Assembly (NCBI GenBank): GCA_902728285.1
Contig: CACVBU010000997.1
Coordinates: 134,747 to 198,746, forward strand
Source of the DNA: Clytia hemisphaerica
Taxonomy: Eukaryota; Cnidaria; Hydrozoa; Leptothecata; Clytiidae
DNA length: 64,000 nt
Reading direction: 5' to 3'
Of this stretch, positions 21,763 to 32,951 are shown in pieces. The notes under the pieces are model-generated. The model saw only the letters and a list, made by a program, of their open reading frames with translations. It had not been told where the DNA came from and did not search any database. Position numbers and translations under genes: made by a program. Position 1 is the first letter of the stretch. Every line of letters begins with the position of its first letter.

Positions 21763-22448
21763 CCTTTCCAGCGCGCAACATTTTTATATCTTCAGCCCGT
21801 CTGCGCGCAACGTTTTTTGATGAAAATGCAATTTTCACGATAACCGTTATAACTTTTTGAAAAATTAACTTCAGAAAAAAACCCTTATATTTTTGGAAAG
21901 CCCTACCTTTCCCTTTCTAAATATGTTTAACTGAGTACTTCAAACAATTTTGGACAGAAATTATGAAGCCATACAAAAGGTATATGAAAAAACAATGTCG
22001 CGACAAAGTCATTTTTTGGTGCAAAACTTCAAAAAATTATAGAGAACTGAAAAATTGATAAAAACACTTACTTTTTTCTTTAGAAGGTTTCTTTATAGTT
22101 AGGTAATACAATTCCATACTTTTGAAAAGCCAAATAAAACTCTAAAACACTTTTATAAACCCTTTCTTTCATAGCTAACTTTCTGCCTCCTCCAGTTTCA
22201 CAAAATCACGCAACACAGCTTGGTCTACCATTTCTATTTTTGAAAAATGTTGCGTCATACCAAAACAAACCCCGATTGTTTCTTATCGGAAATTTCACGC
22301 TGATTCCGATTTTTTAATCAGTTTTACCGTACCTCTGACGGTTGGGGCGTAATCCGACCAAATATAAAGGTCACCTTAAAAACGTATCAGATACGTCTTT
22401 CGGAACGTATGGCGAACGTATCAGATACGTCTTTCGGGGCGGAAAGGT
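21763..22448. mobile_element. TTAA-flanked element (CCTTTCC ends)
   Basis: Short inverted ends CCTTTCC / GGAAAGG next to TTAA (21759-21762 and 22449-22452). Sister copies at ~18830 and ~27770 read straight through (GCTTTAAAAAGACC). It contains repeats of GAACGTATCAGATACGTCTT near the right end. There is no clear transposase. Confidence 0.7.
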
Positions 22449-22452
22449 TTAA

Positions 22453-23230
22453 AAGACCATAATCTGAAGGTATCTTTACTTGGTTGCAAAAAAGATGTGC
22501 AGATAAAGTCAAGTAAAATAACGAAAATTTCTACTGAAGGTTCGATCTTCTGTCTTATCATTTTGCTGCTTCTACGCTTTTTAAGTTTACTTAATGGGTA
22601 AGGAGGAGTTCATTCAAATGCTCTGAAATTGTAATTTTCAGTTTTTCAGACATGCAATAACTAATCCGAGTAAAGTTCACCGAAACTTGAAATAAGTAAA
22701 TAAATCAATAAGTAAAAACACGTAAATAAATTAATAAGTAAATGAAAATACAAATACATGACAGATTGTAAAAACAAGTAAATTATTTGGTAAATAAAAA
22801 TACAAATAACGAGGTAAGGAGGAGTTCATTTAAATTTTTGAAATTGTGAAGTCGTCAATAATACAATGAAAACTAGTTGTTCGAAACTGATTACTTCATT
22901 GCATTGAAACAAAGACAAATACTGTACACGCTTTTTATAAGAACATCCAAAAACTCTGAAGCCTGTAGATAGGCTTAACTTTTTCAGTTTTAAGTTCAAA
23001 AAACTTCTTAGCATGCTCTTATTTTCGCCATTTGTTGAGTATTTTTGTCTATTTTCCTAAGCAATTAGATGTTTCAGAGTCCACGAAGCTTTGAACTTTT
23101 TCTTAACATTTTTATCATCGAAAAAATACTTGCAATACTTTTCAAATTTTATAAAAAGTTTCCTCTACTATAGGCTATTATTTATACACCCGGTATACGT
23201 AAATATTACAAAATCCTCTGAAAATAGTAA
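22453..23230 (-). repeat. Intron block of the haspin array, repeated at 26.28-26.87 and 27.77-28.46 kb
   Basis: Contains TTTTTCAGACATGC.ATAACT, AAGTAAATAAATCAATAAGTAAA runs, and a 60-codon minus frame (22826-23014; also 26447 and 28025) conserved because the block is duplicated, not because it is coding. In this copy and the 26.8-kb copy the post-DFT exon is deleted, leaving AGGATT..GTAATATTTACG. Confidence 0.65.
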
Positions 23231-23274
23231 GGATAAACTTTAAAAAATAATATAAATAGATAAAATTTACACAC

Positions 23275-23470
23275 CACTTTGCAGCCAGCAAAGTGTGAAA
23301 TCTATAATGGTTATCACCCAACCATTACTCGGAACCTTATACACATCGCCACAGACATCAAACTCGAAAATTGGCTTGTTGGGATCATGGCCTGCCAGCA
23401 CATTGCCCATGTGACAGTCCTGATGTTCAAACTCGATGTAGTCTTCCACTGCAGCCAAAGTGAGGATGAG
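23275..23470 (-). pseudogene. Haspin-like kinase, catalytic exon (copy 2), HRD changed to HQD
   Basis: 196 nt, 65 codons plus one base, the same length and phase as the exon at 26920-27115. It reads E-F-E-H-Q-D-C-H-M-G-N-V-L, then I-I-D-F-T. In haspin kinases the loop is HRDLHWGN and the metal-binding motif is DYT in place of DFG. Here the catalytic-loop Arg is replaced by Gln. The donor is GTGTGT rather than GTGAGT and the acceptor is TATAG. The frame is open, but the copy probably lacks activity. Confidence 0.75.
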
Positions 23471-23647
23471 CTATAAATATAAAGCGTTAAAGAGATTAAA
23501 AGATGTTGATAATTTGATGACAATATACACTGACTCGATTTGACATTTATACACCGACTCGACACTGACTCAATTGCAAAGAGGAGTTTCCCAAAGCATT
23601 TGAAAAGTACCAATAAACTGAGTTACAAGATATTACAAGAAGGATAC

Positions 23648-23746
23648 CTGTTTGATGGCACTGGCAATGTTTGTCATTGTGTAAAACTTCTTAATCACTG
23701 CATTCGCATATTCCCTTCCTGTGTTCCACGCCTTTTTTATATATTT
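23648..23746 (-). pseudogene. Haspin-like kinase, hinge exon (copy 2, degenerate)
   Basis: Acceptor TTTATTTCAG and donor CAG/GTATCC are kept and the 33 codons are open. The end (K-K-F-Y-T-M-T-N-I) matches the exon at 27290, but the hinge sequence V-I-E-L-C-H-G-G is lost. Confidence 0.65.
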
Positions 23747-24243
23747 CTGAAATAAAGCAGCAAAAATAACAATATAATTTTAATCTGTAGATGAAATGAA
23801 TATGAGAAAATACAAAACAAGATCAGACATAATAATCTTTTGTATTGAATAGTTTCAAAAAAAATAAATGGTAGAAATGGAATGAAAAAAAAGAGTGCCA
23901 GTCGTATTGTATGACAACCATTCAAGAAAGTTTCACTACACTTAAACAGGCACCCGGTTGCAAATACACTCTTCTTGCGACTAGCTTTCTCGCTTCCAAT
24001 CTGATTTTTGAATGTTAACTGTCAAATTTTTTCGTTCAAATTTATATATTTCAAATCTATACTGTCTATACTGAATTTGACTCATGAGCCAAATATTGTA
24101 AGTGATTTAAAATTCATTTGCTTTGAATATGCACACGTTTTTGGTGCCACGTGCAGAATATACTGGCGTAACTTAACTGAAGTGCGGTCTCCATATGTAG
24201 CAAAGAACGAGCGAATACTTAAAATGAATGGAATATAATATAC

Positions 24244-24335
24244 CCGGATCCACATTATACGACTCATTGTTCTTCGCCAAATCACTCCACAACCTTCTCA
24301 AAAAAAGGTGATACTTTCCACTCCAAACTGATGCT
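24244..24335 (-). pseudogene. Haspin-like kinase, W-S-G-K-Y exon (copy 2)
   Basis: 92 nt, codes A-S-V-W-S-G-K-Y-H-L-F-L-R-R-L-W-S-D-L-A followed by N-N-E-S-Y-N-V-D-P. This corresponds to the haspin N-lobe segment (G-x-Y-P..L-L-x-A-W-D). The acceptor TTTCTATAG and donor GTATAT are present. Its phase joins exactly to the glycine-loop exon at 24601-24752. Nearly identical to 29256-29347. Confidence 0.7.
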
Positions 24336-24600
24336 CTATAGAAATATATTGCAATCACAACCTTACGCTTTCAGTTGCACAAAACCATTCCAGTTTGACA
24401 TTTTTCTACAAGAAATAAAACGGCACAATAGAACAGGTTTTAACATTTCATAAATAAATTTTTTCCTAATCCCAGCGATTCATCGTAAGCAATGTTTACT
24501 AAATTGGTTTGTTAAAATTTTGAGCCCCATCAAAGAGGGTTCTGAGCTTTGTTGTAAAATATGTGGAAGTGAAGCATTATGGCAGATGAAAATGTTTTAC

Positions 24601-24752
24601 TTATTGATCGCAATCTCTGCTATGAGGACATCCTTCTTCGTCTTCCCGTTTTCCGAACCAATTGGTATAATCTTGATAACGCTTTTCTCCCCATTTTCCT
24701 TTTCATAAAGACTTCCCCAAAGGACCACTCTCCAATCTTCTTTTTGACAAAA
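24601..24752 (-). pseudogene. Haspin-like kinase, glycine-rich-loop exon (copy 2, frameshift)
   Basis: Reads F-V-K-K-K-I-G-E-W-S-F-G-E-V-F, then, after a one-base frame break, S-V-I-K-I-I-P-I-G-S-E-N-G-K-T-K-K-D-V-L-I-A-E-I-A-I-N-K. The second half holds the ATP-binding Lys (V-I-K-I-I-P-I). The loop GEGSFGEV is damaged to GEWSFGEV. Acceptor TTTAATAG, donor GTAAAA. Confidence 0.72.
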
Positions 24753-25939
24753 CTATTAAAATTAGTATGATTTAAGGAGATTCTAAAATTATCACGGAAA
24801 GGAAATGTGAAACATGTTAGTATTATTTAAATCTTAAAACGACATCATTATAAATCTATATTAAAATTAAATGTAAAACCAGACAATAAAAAAATGTTGA
24901 AAACTTACTATCCTATACTTACTTCTTAGTTAATACTTTTGAGAGTTTAGCTGAAATATCCTGTTCACATAGAGTAAGCAACCTCGCATCTAGTTATTCA
25001 GTGGAATTTACCTGAAAATGATAACAGGTTAAGAATGTTTAATAAGACTGCATTTTGTAAAGTTCACCTATATAGGTGAAGACGACACCTCAGACCAGCT
25101 TCTGAATTTTAAGATTATACTTCCAAAAGGAGGGAATGGAACTTTCAAGCCAAACTTTCCATAAGGTGTTTTGACATCACCCTAATTTGGAAAATTGCCA
25201 ATATTTTAAGACGGGTATTAGTTAAAGCTGATCATAAAGAATTTTGCTTTTCCTATATCCTTAAAGGTTTCAATCATTGTTGTATTTTGACCTCTATGCC
25301 CTCTATGACCTTTTGACAGTTTGACCTCTATGATTTATGTTGTATTTTGACCTCTAGGGTGTTCCATACAAGCTGGTTTAAAATAAGAATTAAAATTTTG
25401 AAGGATAAATAAGAATCGAAATTGAAAGTAGTACCTAGGAAGATTTTTGAACAGATTCATTTTAGATTTTTAAAATAATTTTTAAAATTAGAATATAGTA
25501 TAAAAAAGGAAAACATGTATTTATATTGTGCAAACGTTCAATTTTTTACCTCTCTGTAACTCATCAAAAGAATGTATCATCTCAGAAGTGGGTACAATTT
25601 GGTCAATTTTTTTAGTGCAAGAAACCTAGAACTAAACAAATCAAAAAATCTTTCATTTCTATGAATAAGTCACTATCACCCGACAATGTTTACTTAAATG
25701 GTGTGTAATCATTCATTAATCATCAATAATTAAAAAAAGAAGAATCTTAATACTCACACAAAGTTTTTTAAATGCATCTCTCAATCTCTTCTTTTAAGAA
25801 GGGTAGTAAGGAATCTCCCGTTGGCCGACTACCACCATTCAAAAATTTAAAAGCCCAAATAGCATTTAGTATTTCTACCAAATCCGGTCTTTTCAATGAA
25901 CACAAGACAATTAACTAGTAATGATGATGTAAAAGGCAC
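24753..25939. other. Intron/intergenic sequence of the haspin array
   Basis: AT-rich. 25255-25370 has repeats of TTTTGACCTCTATG. No further exon recognised with confidence. Confidence 0.4.
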
Positions 25940-26050
25940 TTGCAATGAATCCATGAAGTATTTACCACTCGTTGGTAAAGAATTGCATCGATCGCAAAGG
26001 GAAACGTACTTTTCCACCACAACACGTGGAATTTCATATTCTTCTGAGAT
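25940..26050 (-). pseudogene. Conserved 37-codon exon (E-I-P-R-V-V-V...L-C-D-R-C-N), haspin array
   Basis: 111 nt, phase 0, between TTTCTCAAG and GTGCCT. It reads E-E-Y-E-I-P-R-V-V-V-E-K-Y-V-S-L-C-D-R-C and ends G-K-Y-F-M-D-S-L-Q. Related copies occur at 32952-33062 and, very degraded, ~35660-35800. It lies upstream of the glycine-loop exon, so it may code an N-terminal part. The pair C-x-x-C is kept in two copies. I do not recognise it as a known domain. Confidence 0.5.
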
Positions 26051-26919
26051 CTTGAGAAAAAGAATCATTGTAATTGAACCTGAATGACAGCCCTAATCGT
26101 AAAAAATTATAAGGCATTAAACCAATTATAGAAGAGAAATTAAAAGGTATTGGTTATTGTCTTAAAATTAAAATAAAAAATTGATTTAAATTAAATCAAA
26201 ATAAATAAAATTAAACAAAATAGGTATATACCTTAGCGTGAATCTTGTCTCTGAAAAAATCTTCTCTAAATGAAATTGTAATTTTCAGTTTTTCAGACAT
26301 GCCATAACTTACCCGAGTAGAGTTCACCGAAACTTGAAACAAGTAAATAAATCAAAAAGTAAATAAAAATACAAATAGATGACAAATTGTAAAAACAAGT
26401 AAATTATTGAGTAAATAAAAATACAAATAACGAGGTAAGGAGGAGTTCATTTAAATCTTTGAAATTGTGAAGTTGTCAATAATACAATGAAAACTAGTTG
26501 GTCGGAACTGATTACTTCATTGCATTGAAACAAAGACAAATATTTTACACGTTTTTTAAAAGAACATCCAAAAACTCTGAAGCCTGCAGATATTCCTAAC
26601 TTTTTCAGTTTTAAGTTCAAAAAACTTCTTAGCATGCTCTTATTATCGCCATTTGTTGAGTATTTTTGTCTATTTTCCTAAGCAATTAGATGTTTCAGAG
26701 TCCACGAAGCTTTTAACTTTTTCTTAACATTTCTACCATCGAAAAAATACTTGCAATACTTTTCAAATTTTACAAAAAGTTTCCTCCACTATAGGCTATT
26801 ATTTATACACCCAGTATAGGGTATAGCACAACTGTAAATATACGTAAATATTACACAATCCTCTGAAAATAGTAAGGATAAACTTTAAAAAATAATATAA
26901 ATAGATAAAATTTACTCAC

Positions 26920-27115
26920 CACTTTGCAGCCAGCAAGGTGTGAAATCGATAATGGCTATCACCCAACCATTACTCGGAACCTGATACACATCGCCACAGA
27001 CATCAAACTCGAGAATTGGCTTGTTGGGATCATGGCCTGCCAGCACATTCCCCATGTGACGGTCCCGATGTTCAAACTCGATGTAGTCTTCCACTGCAGC
27101 CAAAGTGAGGACGAG
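26920..27115 (-). CDS. Haspin-like kinase, catalytic exon (copy 3), motifs intact
   Basis: 65 open codons plus one base between acceptor ATATTTTCAG and donor GTGAGT. It reads E-F-E-H-R-D-R-H-M-G-N-V-L-A-G-H, then V-P-S-N-G-W-V-I-A-I-I-D-F-T. Haspin phosphorylates histone H3 Thr3 in mitosis and has DYT where other kinases have DFG; here it is DFT. Catalytic Asp (HRD), Asn (GN) and metal Asp (DFT) are present. It follows the hinge exon at 27290-27406 in phase. The next exon (28490-type) is deleted downstream and no last exon follows before the next copy, so the copy is probably a pseudogene despite the clean exons. Confidence 0.78.
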
Positions 27116-27289
27116 CTGAAAATATAAAGCGTTAAAGAGATTAAAAGATGTTGATAATTTGACAATATACACTGACTCGATTTGACATTTATACACCGAC
27201 TTGACACTGATTCAATTGCAAAGACGAGTTTCCCAAACCATTTGAAAAGTACCAATAAACTCAGTTGTAAGAAATTATAAGGAGAATAC

Positions 27290-27406
27290 CTGTTTGTTGG
27301 CACTGACAATGTTTGTCATTGTGTAAAACTTCTTATTCACTGCCTTCAGCATATCCCCTCCATGACACAGCTCAATGACAACATATTCTTGGCTGTTTTT
27401 ATACTT
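27290..27406 (-). CDS. Haspin-like kinase, hinge exon (copy 3)
   Basis: 39 open codons, acceptor TTTATTTCAG, donor CAG/GTATTC. It reads S-Q-E-Y-V-V-I-E-L-C-H-G-G-D-M-L-K and ends I-V-S-A-N-K-Q. This is the hinge and start of the C-lobe of haspin (I-V-L-E-F..G-G-x-D-L). The phase fits the catalytic exon at 26920-27115. Compared with the copy at 30572-30684 its first codon begins two bases later, so it no longer joins in phase to a W-S-G-K-Y exon. Confidence 0.75.
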
Positions 27407-27593
27407 CTGAAATAAAGCAGCAAATATAAAAATATAATTTAAATCTGTAGATGAAATGACTTTGCCATTACTTACCCGAGTACCGAAACTTAAGATAAGT
27501 AAATCAATCAATAAGTAAATAAAAATACAAATAAAAGAATGAAAAAAAAAGTAAACAAATTAAAAAATGAATCTGTTAGCATAAATCGTATAG

Positions 27594-27714
27594 CTAGAGT
27601 CTGCTCAAAAGACCTTTCAACTTCACCGTATTGCCACACCGTTTGATCAGCTCCTCCAATAAAAACAAAATCCACCTGACGTTTGATTTTGGGTTGAAAG
27701 TTTTCCAATCATTT
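27594..27714 (-). CDS. Haspin-like kinase, last exon (copy 3/4), intact end
   Basis: Acceptor CATTTCAG, then N-D-W-K-T-F-N-P-K-S-N-V-R-W-I-L-F-L-L-E-E and a short C-terminus G-L-L-S-R-L before TAG (27594-27596). It begins with one base completing a codon, which matches exactly the two-base overhang of the exon at 28490-28589, giving D-D-N-G-N-D-W-K. This is the only copy with acceptor, frame and stop all intact. Confidence 0.78.
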
Positions 27715-28489
27715 CTGAAATGACAAAAAGAAGAAGTTAAGAATTGAAATCAACAATAATATATGCTTTAAAAAGACCATAATCTGAAGGTATCTTTACT
27801 TGGTTGCAAAAAAGATGTGCATATAAAGTCAAGTAAAATAAAGAAAATTTCTACTGAAGCTTCAATCTTCTGTCTTATCATTTTGCTGCTTCTACGCTTT
27901 TTAAGTTTTCTTAATTGGTAAGGAGGATTTCATTCAAATGCTCTGACATTGTAATTTTCAGTTTTTCAGACAGGCCATAACTTACCCGAGTAGAATTCAC
28001 CGAAACTTGAAATAAGTAAATAAATCAATAAGTAAACAAAAATACAATTAAAGAGGTAAGGAGGAGTTCATTTAAATGCTCTGAAATTGTGAAGTCGTCA
28101 ATAATGGAAACTAATTGGTCGGAACTGATTACTTCGTTGCATTGAAACAAAGACACATATTGTACACGTTTTTTATAAGAACATACAAAAATTCTGAAGC
28201 CTTTAGATGTTCTCAAATTTTTTGAGTATTAAACCTAAAAAACCTTTCAGGATGTTCTTATTTTCGCCATTTGTTGAGTATTTTTGTCTATTTTCCTAAG
28301 CAATTAGACGTTTCAGAGTCCACGAAGTTTTAACTTTTTCTTAACATTTTTACCATCGAAAAAATACTTACAATACTTTTCAAATTTTACAAAAAGTTTC
28401 CTCCACTATAGGTTATTATTTATACACCCGGCATAGGGTATAGCACAACTGTTGAATTTATTGCTAACAACAAGAAACTACTTCCCTAC

Positions 28490-28589
28490 CCGTTATCGTC
28501 GCGGACAGCTCTCATCAGCTGTGTCATGGAGTGACCACCATCAAACAGCGTCTTTTCTTTAGAAAGATCCGTAAATATTACACAATCCT
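28490..28589 (-). CDS. Haspin-like kinase, post-DFT exon (only surviving copy)
   Basis: 100 nt from acceptor TATTTTCAG to donor GTAGGG. It reads D-C-V-I-F-T-D-L-S-K-E-K-T-L-F-D-G-G and M-T-Q-L-M-R-A-V-R-D-D-N-G, matching the haspin segment v-v-f-c-D-l-s...L-F-x-G-x-x-x-Y-D-I-Y-R-x-M-R. It joins in phase to the catalytic exons upstream and to 27594-27714 downstream. Two sister copies have lost all but ~16 nt of it. Confidence 0.75.
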
Positions 28590-28646
28590 CTGAAAATAGT
28601 AAGGATAAACTTAAAAAAAAATATTAAATAAGTAAAATTTACTCAC

Positions 28647-28782
28647 CACTTTGCAGCCATGAAAGTGTGAAATTGATAATGGCTATCACCCAAGCATTAC
28701 TCGGAACCTTATACACATCGCCACAGACATCAAACTCATATTCCCATTCCCTTCCTGTATTCCACGCTGTTATTATATATTT
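28647..28782 (-). pseudogene. Haspin-like kinase, hinge and catalytic exons fused by deletion (copy 4)
   Basis: The first ~42 nt of a hinge exon (28741-28782, acceptor TTTCAG) run directly into the last ~93 nt of a catalytic exon (28647-28739, ending at donor GTGAGT). The join removes the intron and the HRD region. It lies just upstream of the post-DFT exon at 28490. Confidence 0.65.
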
Positions 28783-29255
28783 CTGAAATAAAGCAGCAAA
28801 AATATAACAATATAATCTTAATCTGTAGATGAAATGACTATGGGAAAATACAAAACAAGATCAGACATAATCTTTTGTATTGAACAGTTTCAAGAAAAAT
28901 AAATGGTTGATATGGAATGAAAAAAGAGTGCCAGTCGTATTGTATGACAACCATTCAAGAAAGTTTCACTACACTTAAACAGGCACCCGGTTGCAAACAC
29001 ACTCTTCTTGCGACTAGCTTTCTCACTTCCAATCTGTTCAAATTTTCTCGTTCAAAGTTATATATTTAAAATTTATACTGTTATACACTTTGACCCATGA
29101 GCCAAATATTGTAAGTGATTTAAAATTCATTTGCTTTGAATATGCACACGTTTTGTTGCCACGTGCAGAATATACTGGCGTCACTTAACTGAAGTGGGGT
29201 CTCCATATGTAGCAAAGAACGAGCGAATACTTAAAATGAATGGAATATAATATAC

Positions 29256-29347
29256 CCGGATCCACATTATACGACTCATTGTTCTCCGCCAAATCACTCC
29301 ACAACCTTCTCAAGAAAAGGTGATACTTTCCACTCCAAACTGATGCT
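29256..29347 (-). CDS. Haspin-like kinase, W-S-G-K-Y exon (copy 4)
   Basis: 92 nt with the same splice sites as 24244-24335, one amino-acid difference (A-E-N-N for A-K-N-N) and an intact frame. The glycine-loop exon expected upstream was not found between here and 30.1 kb. Confidence 0.65.
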
Positions 29348-29635
29348 CTATAGAAATATATTGCAATCACAACCTTACGCTTTCAGTTGCACAAAACCAT
29401 TTCAGTTTGACATTTTTCTACAAGAAATAAAACGGCACAATAGAACAGGTTTTAATATTTCATAAATACATTTTCTCCTAATTCCAGTGATTCATCGTAT
29501 ACGATGTCGTTGATAAAAACAATACTTGCATTTTATGATGGTCATTTAAGAATAAGAAGTGTGCATATCATATATGCTAAAGAAAATAATTGCTTCTAAA
29601 TGTAAATGACAAGGATTCAAAAAAAAAAAAATTAC

Positions 29636-29746
29636 AGAATATCCCAATTCCCAATATGGGTCGTCGGGAAACGGACAAGCATCTCGATATTCGAATGGTG
29701 ATTCGCATTCAAATTGAGCTTCAGATGATTCTTTTAAAATTGACAT
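29636..29746 (-). CDS. Possible first coding exon, 37 codons
   Basis: Starts with ATG (29744-29746), reads M-S-I-L-K-E-S-S-E-A, later F-E-Y-R-D-A-C-P-F-P-D-D-P-Y-W-E-L-G-Y-S, and ends at a donor-like GTAATT in phase 0. It lies 290 bp upstream of a haspin exon on the same strand and may be the N-terminus of that copy. The sequence is not recognised. Confidence 0.35.
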
Positions 29747-29840
29747 TCTGCTCCGCGTTGTAGCTGATTAAAATTACGGTTAAATATTCAACAACATTTG
29801 GTACATTTTTATAGCACAAGGTGTGAAAGCAGAGCTATTA

Positions 29841-30568
29841 TGTACGTCTATGTAATCCAACAAACTATTGAATTCGATGAAGTATACACCTAGGTTATGG
29901 TGGGGCTAAATCTCAGGGGGGGCTGAACCTTCAGGGGGGGACTCAACCTCCCTGTACTCTACATTACAATTCTTTCAAACAAGACTTGTCTATTACCGAT
30001 AAAGTTAAATTTCATGAATTTAGAACATTTGTTTTTGTTATGTAATAAAGATTGGTCTGATGTCAACTATGAAACTGTAATTTTGATATGATTTTGCGAT
30101 TGAGGAAAAAGAGTTTACTTACGAGTTAGGAGACGGGAGAGTGTAAAGTCAATCACAGTTATGGAGATTCCATTAGAACCAACTTTATATTCTTTCCCAT
30201 CTATTGTCCAATTGACTCATCGTTGTGCCCAATGAGAATATTACCAGGGTGGAGATCTCGATGTTCAAATTCAAGGACCTCTCCCGCTGCTGCTAATGTG
30301 AGGACGAGCTAAAATAAAGAAATCGAACACAATTATTTTTTCAACATTTTCTAAACAAAAATTTAATTCGAATATAATTGTTACTGCCTGAAAACTAAAT
30401 AGAAAAAACAAAGTGCACCATGAGTATTAAAAATGAAAATTATCAGGGAACTCTTCAGTCGTAATGGATTAGGAATCTCTGTAAAGATATTGAAAAGTAG
30501 GGATAGTAGTAGTATTCATGTATGTCTATGTAATCCAATAAATAATTGAATTCGATGAAGTATACACT
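29841..30568. repeat. ~49-bp direct duplication (29841-29889 and 30520-30568)
   Basis: Both copies contain TATGTAATCCAA.AAA, then TTGAATTCGATGAAG and TATACAC. The right copy abuts the hinge-exon donor at 30571, the left runs into a G-rich stretch (29915-29942). Probably a local duplication of an exon flank. Confidence 0.55.
30123..30308 (-). pseudogene. Haspin-like kinase, catalytic exon (copy 5), most canonical loop but frameshifted
   Basis: Acceptor TTATTTTAG and donor GTAAGT are intact. It reads L-E-F-E-H-R-D-L-H-P-G-N-I-L-I-G-H, then after a frame break I-D-G-K-E-Y-K-V-G-S-N-G and V-I-D-F-T-L-S-R-L-L. HRDLH and IDFTLSRL are closer to canonical haspin (HRDLHWGN, IDYTLSRL) than the other copies, which suggests this is the least diverged sequence although disabled. 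Confidence 0.75.
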
Positions 30569-30571
30569 AAC

Positions 30572-30684
30572 CTGTTTTATCACAGATACAGCATCATCCT
30601 ACCGGGAAACCTTCCAATCGGAGAAACTGATTCCCCCGTGTCCAGATTCAAAAATAATGAACTTTTGATCTTTGATGTAGGATT
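30572..30684 (-). pseudogene. Haspin-like kinase, hinge exon (copy 5), in-frame stop
   Basis: Reads S-Y-I-K-D-Q-K-F-I-I-F-E-S-G-H-G-G, then a TAG stop, then D-D-A-V-S-V-I-K-Q up to donor GTTAGT. Acceptor TTTTTTAAG. Its starting phase fits the W-S-G-K-Y exons, unlike the 27.3-kb copy. Confidence 0.7.
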
Positions 30685-31580
30685 CTTAAAAAAATCAGGT
30701 TAAAGCTTTTTTATAAAGACTTATGTGAAGGACTTATTTTTGCGTTTCCTTGAATTTATCCATGCCTCCCGCAACAAACATACGTGTTTTGGAAATTCTC
30801 CTTTTACAAAGTGAACAAACACTAAGAATAAAAAAGAAATACGATACAAATTTTTTTAGGAGCTGAGCATATCAAAATCAAATATCAACTTAATCCTTTA
30901 TCAAAAAATTCTATCCATCCTTTCTACAGCGGAGTCTCTTTTATTTGAACCTCTACAACTCGAAATCTCTCCTTAATTCGAACAAGCTTTCTCGTCCCTT
31001 CACGGTGAAGCCTTCAGATAACAATGTCATGTAAACCTCCTTATATCGAAATTACCTTAATTCGAACAAATTTGAGTTTCCCGTTTAAAGAATAATAATA
31101 AAGATTAAAAAATGATTCCTTCTATTTGATCGAAAAAGTTGAATTTATACATTTTCTGAAACTTTGAACAGTAATGATTTCAAATGTGTTTTCAGATATT
31201 TTATATCTTTTTGGATAAAAAGTTAGAGCCTTCTAAAGCAGGCTTAAAATGGGTGAAATGACCCGCTTAAGAGAACCTTTTCAACGATGTGTTACTTTAA
31301 ATTATGTCTTTTCTCCTTCAAGAGTAATGTATCAAAACGTGTGGACTGTCAATTTTTGGAATGGATTTTAGTTGAATCGATTGAGCCTATCGTTGCGCCT
31401 TTCAATTTAGTCACAATTGAATTTCCTCCACTGGATCATTTATATTGAATCGTTACCTTTTCAATTCCACGAAGCCTTTCAGACACTCTTCCGGTGGGCT
31501 GCCAACCTTTTGAAAAATAAAAGAAATGTACTCTAGGTGCCAAGTGTCTCCGATTATTAATATTTGAAATGAACATAATA

Positions 31581-31948
31581 CAGATTTTTTTTTATTAGAA
31601 CCTAGTTTATAAGAACGTATAGGCTGAAATTCGTCGAAAAATTAAGAACATCTTTAGAACATGCCCAGCCTCAGTTTGGAAAAAAAATGACAAGAAACTA
31701 CAATTTTTTCCTCTTTTTAAGCAGTTTTAACCGAATTTAGTAGGGGTGGATCTTCAAAAGTCGAGAGTCAAATATTGTCCAAATTTTGCCAAATTTAAGT
31801 GCTCTTTATTTTGTATCATATTGTCGATTTAGAGTAGTCTGAAAAATTAAGAACGCATTTAAGAACATTTTAGGCTGAAAATTGCTAAAAAAAATAAGCA
31901 CATCCAGGCTCAGCCAAATTTTAGGTGTTCTAATAAAAAAAAAACGTG
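31581..31948. mobile_element. TA-flanked MITE (T(n)ATTAGAAC ends)
   Basis: Inverted ends around TTTTTTTTTATTAGAAC, bounded by TA at 31579-31580 and 31949-31950. An inverted relative occupies 36201-36572. Confidence 0.75.
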
Positions 31949-32469
31949 TAGGTATTAGAGGTATAATTTCAGCCCCCCTCCCCAACCCACACACTCACCC
32001 GGCAATTAAATTTTACGCCTCCGATTTTATTATTTGTGTAAAATTATGGTATTACTTTGAGTCTCATTGTCCGTTCAAAATTGGTCTCATGAAAAATAGT
32101 AAATGGAGTAGGATATATACCTGTTTGTTGACCACAATCTCGGAAATTATCTTTCATTTTTGTTTGATTTTCTTTACCAACAGGAACAATCTGTAAAGGG
32201 ACAGGTTGAGGTTGGCGTTGAGGTTACAGTTTAATTAAAAAATATTTTGAGAATTTCTGTCATTAAATTCGATTTTAAATGAAAATGAAACGGAACGGGA
32301 AAACTTATCTAAAAGTGGCCATTATGAATTAAGTAATTACACGAGGCAACAAAATAAAAAATCAACAATATTCCAGAAATATTCTGATATATTCATATTT
32401 TGAAATATCGAGCTTGAATTTAATATGGAAATCTAATTCAAAAAAAGTAAAAGTTATTGCGAAACTTAC

Positions 32470-32560
32470 CACTTTCAGAATCGGAACAATGTAAAATCGA
32501 TAATCGTCACCAACAAGCCTTTATTTGGGACCTTCACATCCTTGCTACTAACTTATATGT
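32470..32560 (-). pseudogene. Haspin-like kinase, catalytic-exon end (copy 6)
   Basis: Reads S-S-K-D-V-K-V-P-N-K-G-L-L-V-T-I-I-D-F-T-L and then a TGA stop before donor GTAAGT. The upstream HRD part is too degraded to read. Confidence 0.6.
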
Positions 32561-32951
32561 TAAAATGAAGTTCTTGTTCTATTGCTAAGCTTGCTCAGCA
32601 ACTCTTTCTGATCGACCCAACACTTTTGTCTAATCCAAATGAATTTTAAACATTTTATCTTAATATCAGACGGAGATGGTTGAGTGTTTTTGAAAAATAA
32701 AAAAACTTTTAAATTAATTTAAAAAAACTGAGCTATTTTTTAATAAATTTCATGTCTTTGCTTTGTTTTTCATTTATCCTATGATATTTTTTGTTAGAAG
32801 TAAGAGCGAGAAGTTGAAAAACATTCTATCTTGATATCAGATGGAGAGTGGTTTCTAAAATGAAAAAAAAATACAAATTAATATGGTCGATAAATAGGTA
32901 AATTAATATACAAATAAATAAAAAAATCACTTGTAATGATGTTGTTAAACT

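Noticed and set aside
22826..23014. 60-codon frame conserved at 22.8, 26.4 and 28.0 kb
   Set aside because: Conserved because the intron block was duplicated; it has frame-changing differences and lies between kinase exons.
23279..23476. Plus-strand open frame over the catalytic exon (also 26924-27127)
   Set aside because: Antisense shadow of the haspin exon; the minus strand has the kinase motifs and splice sites.
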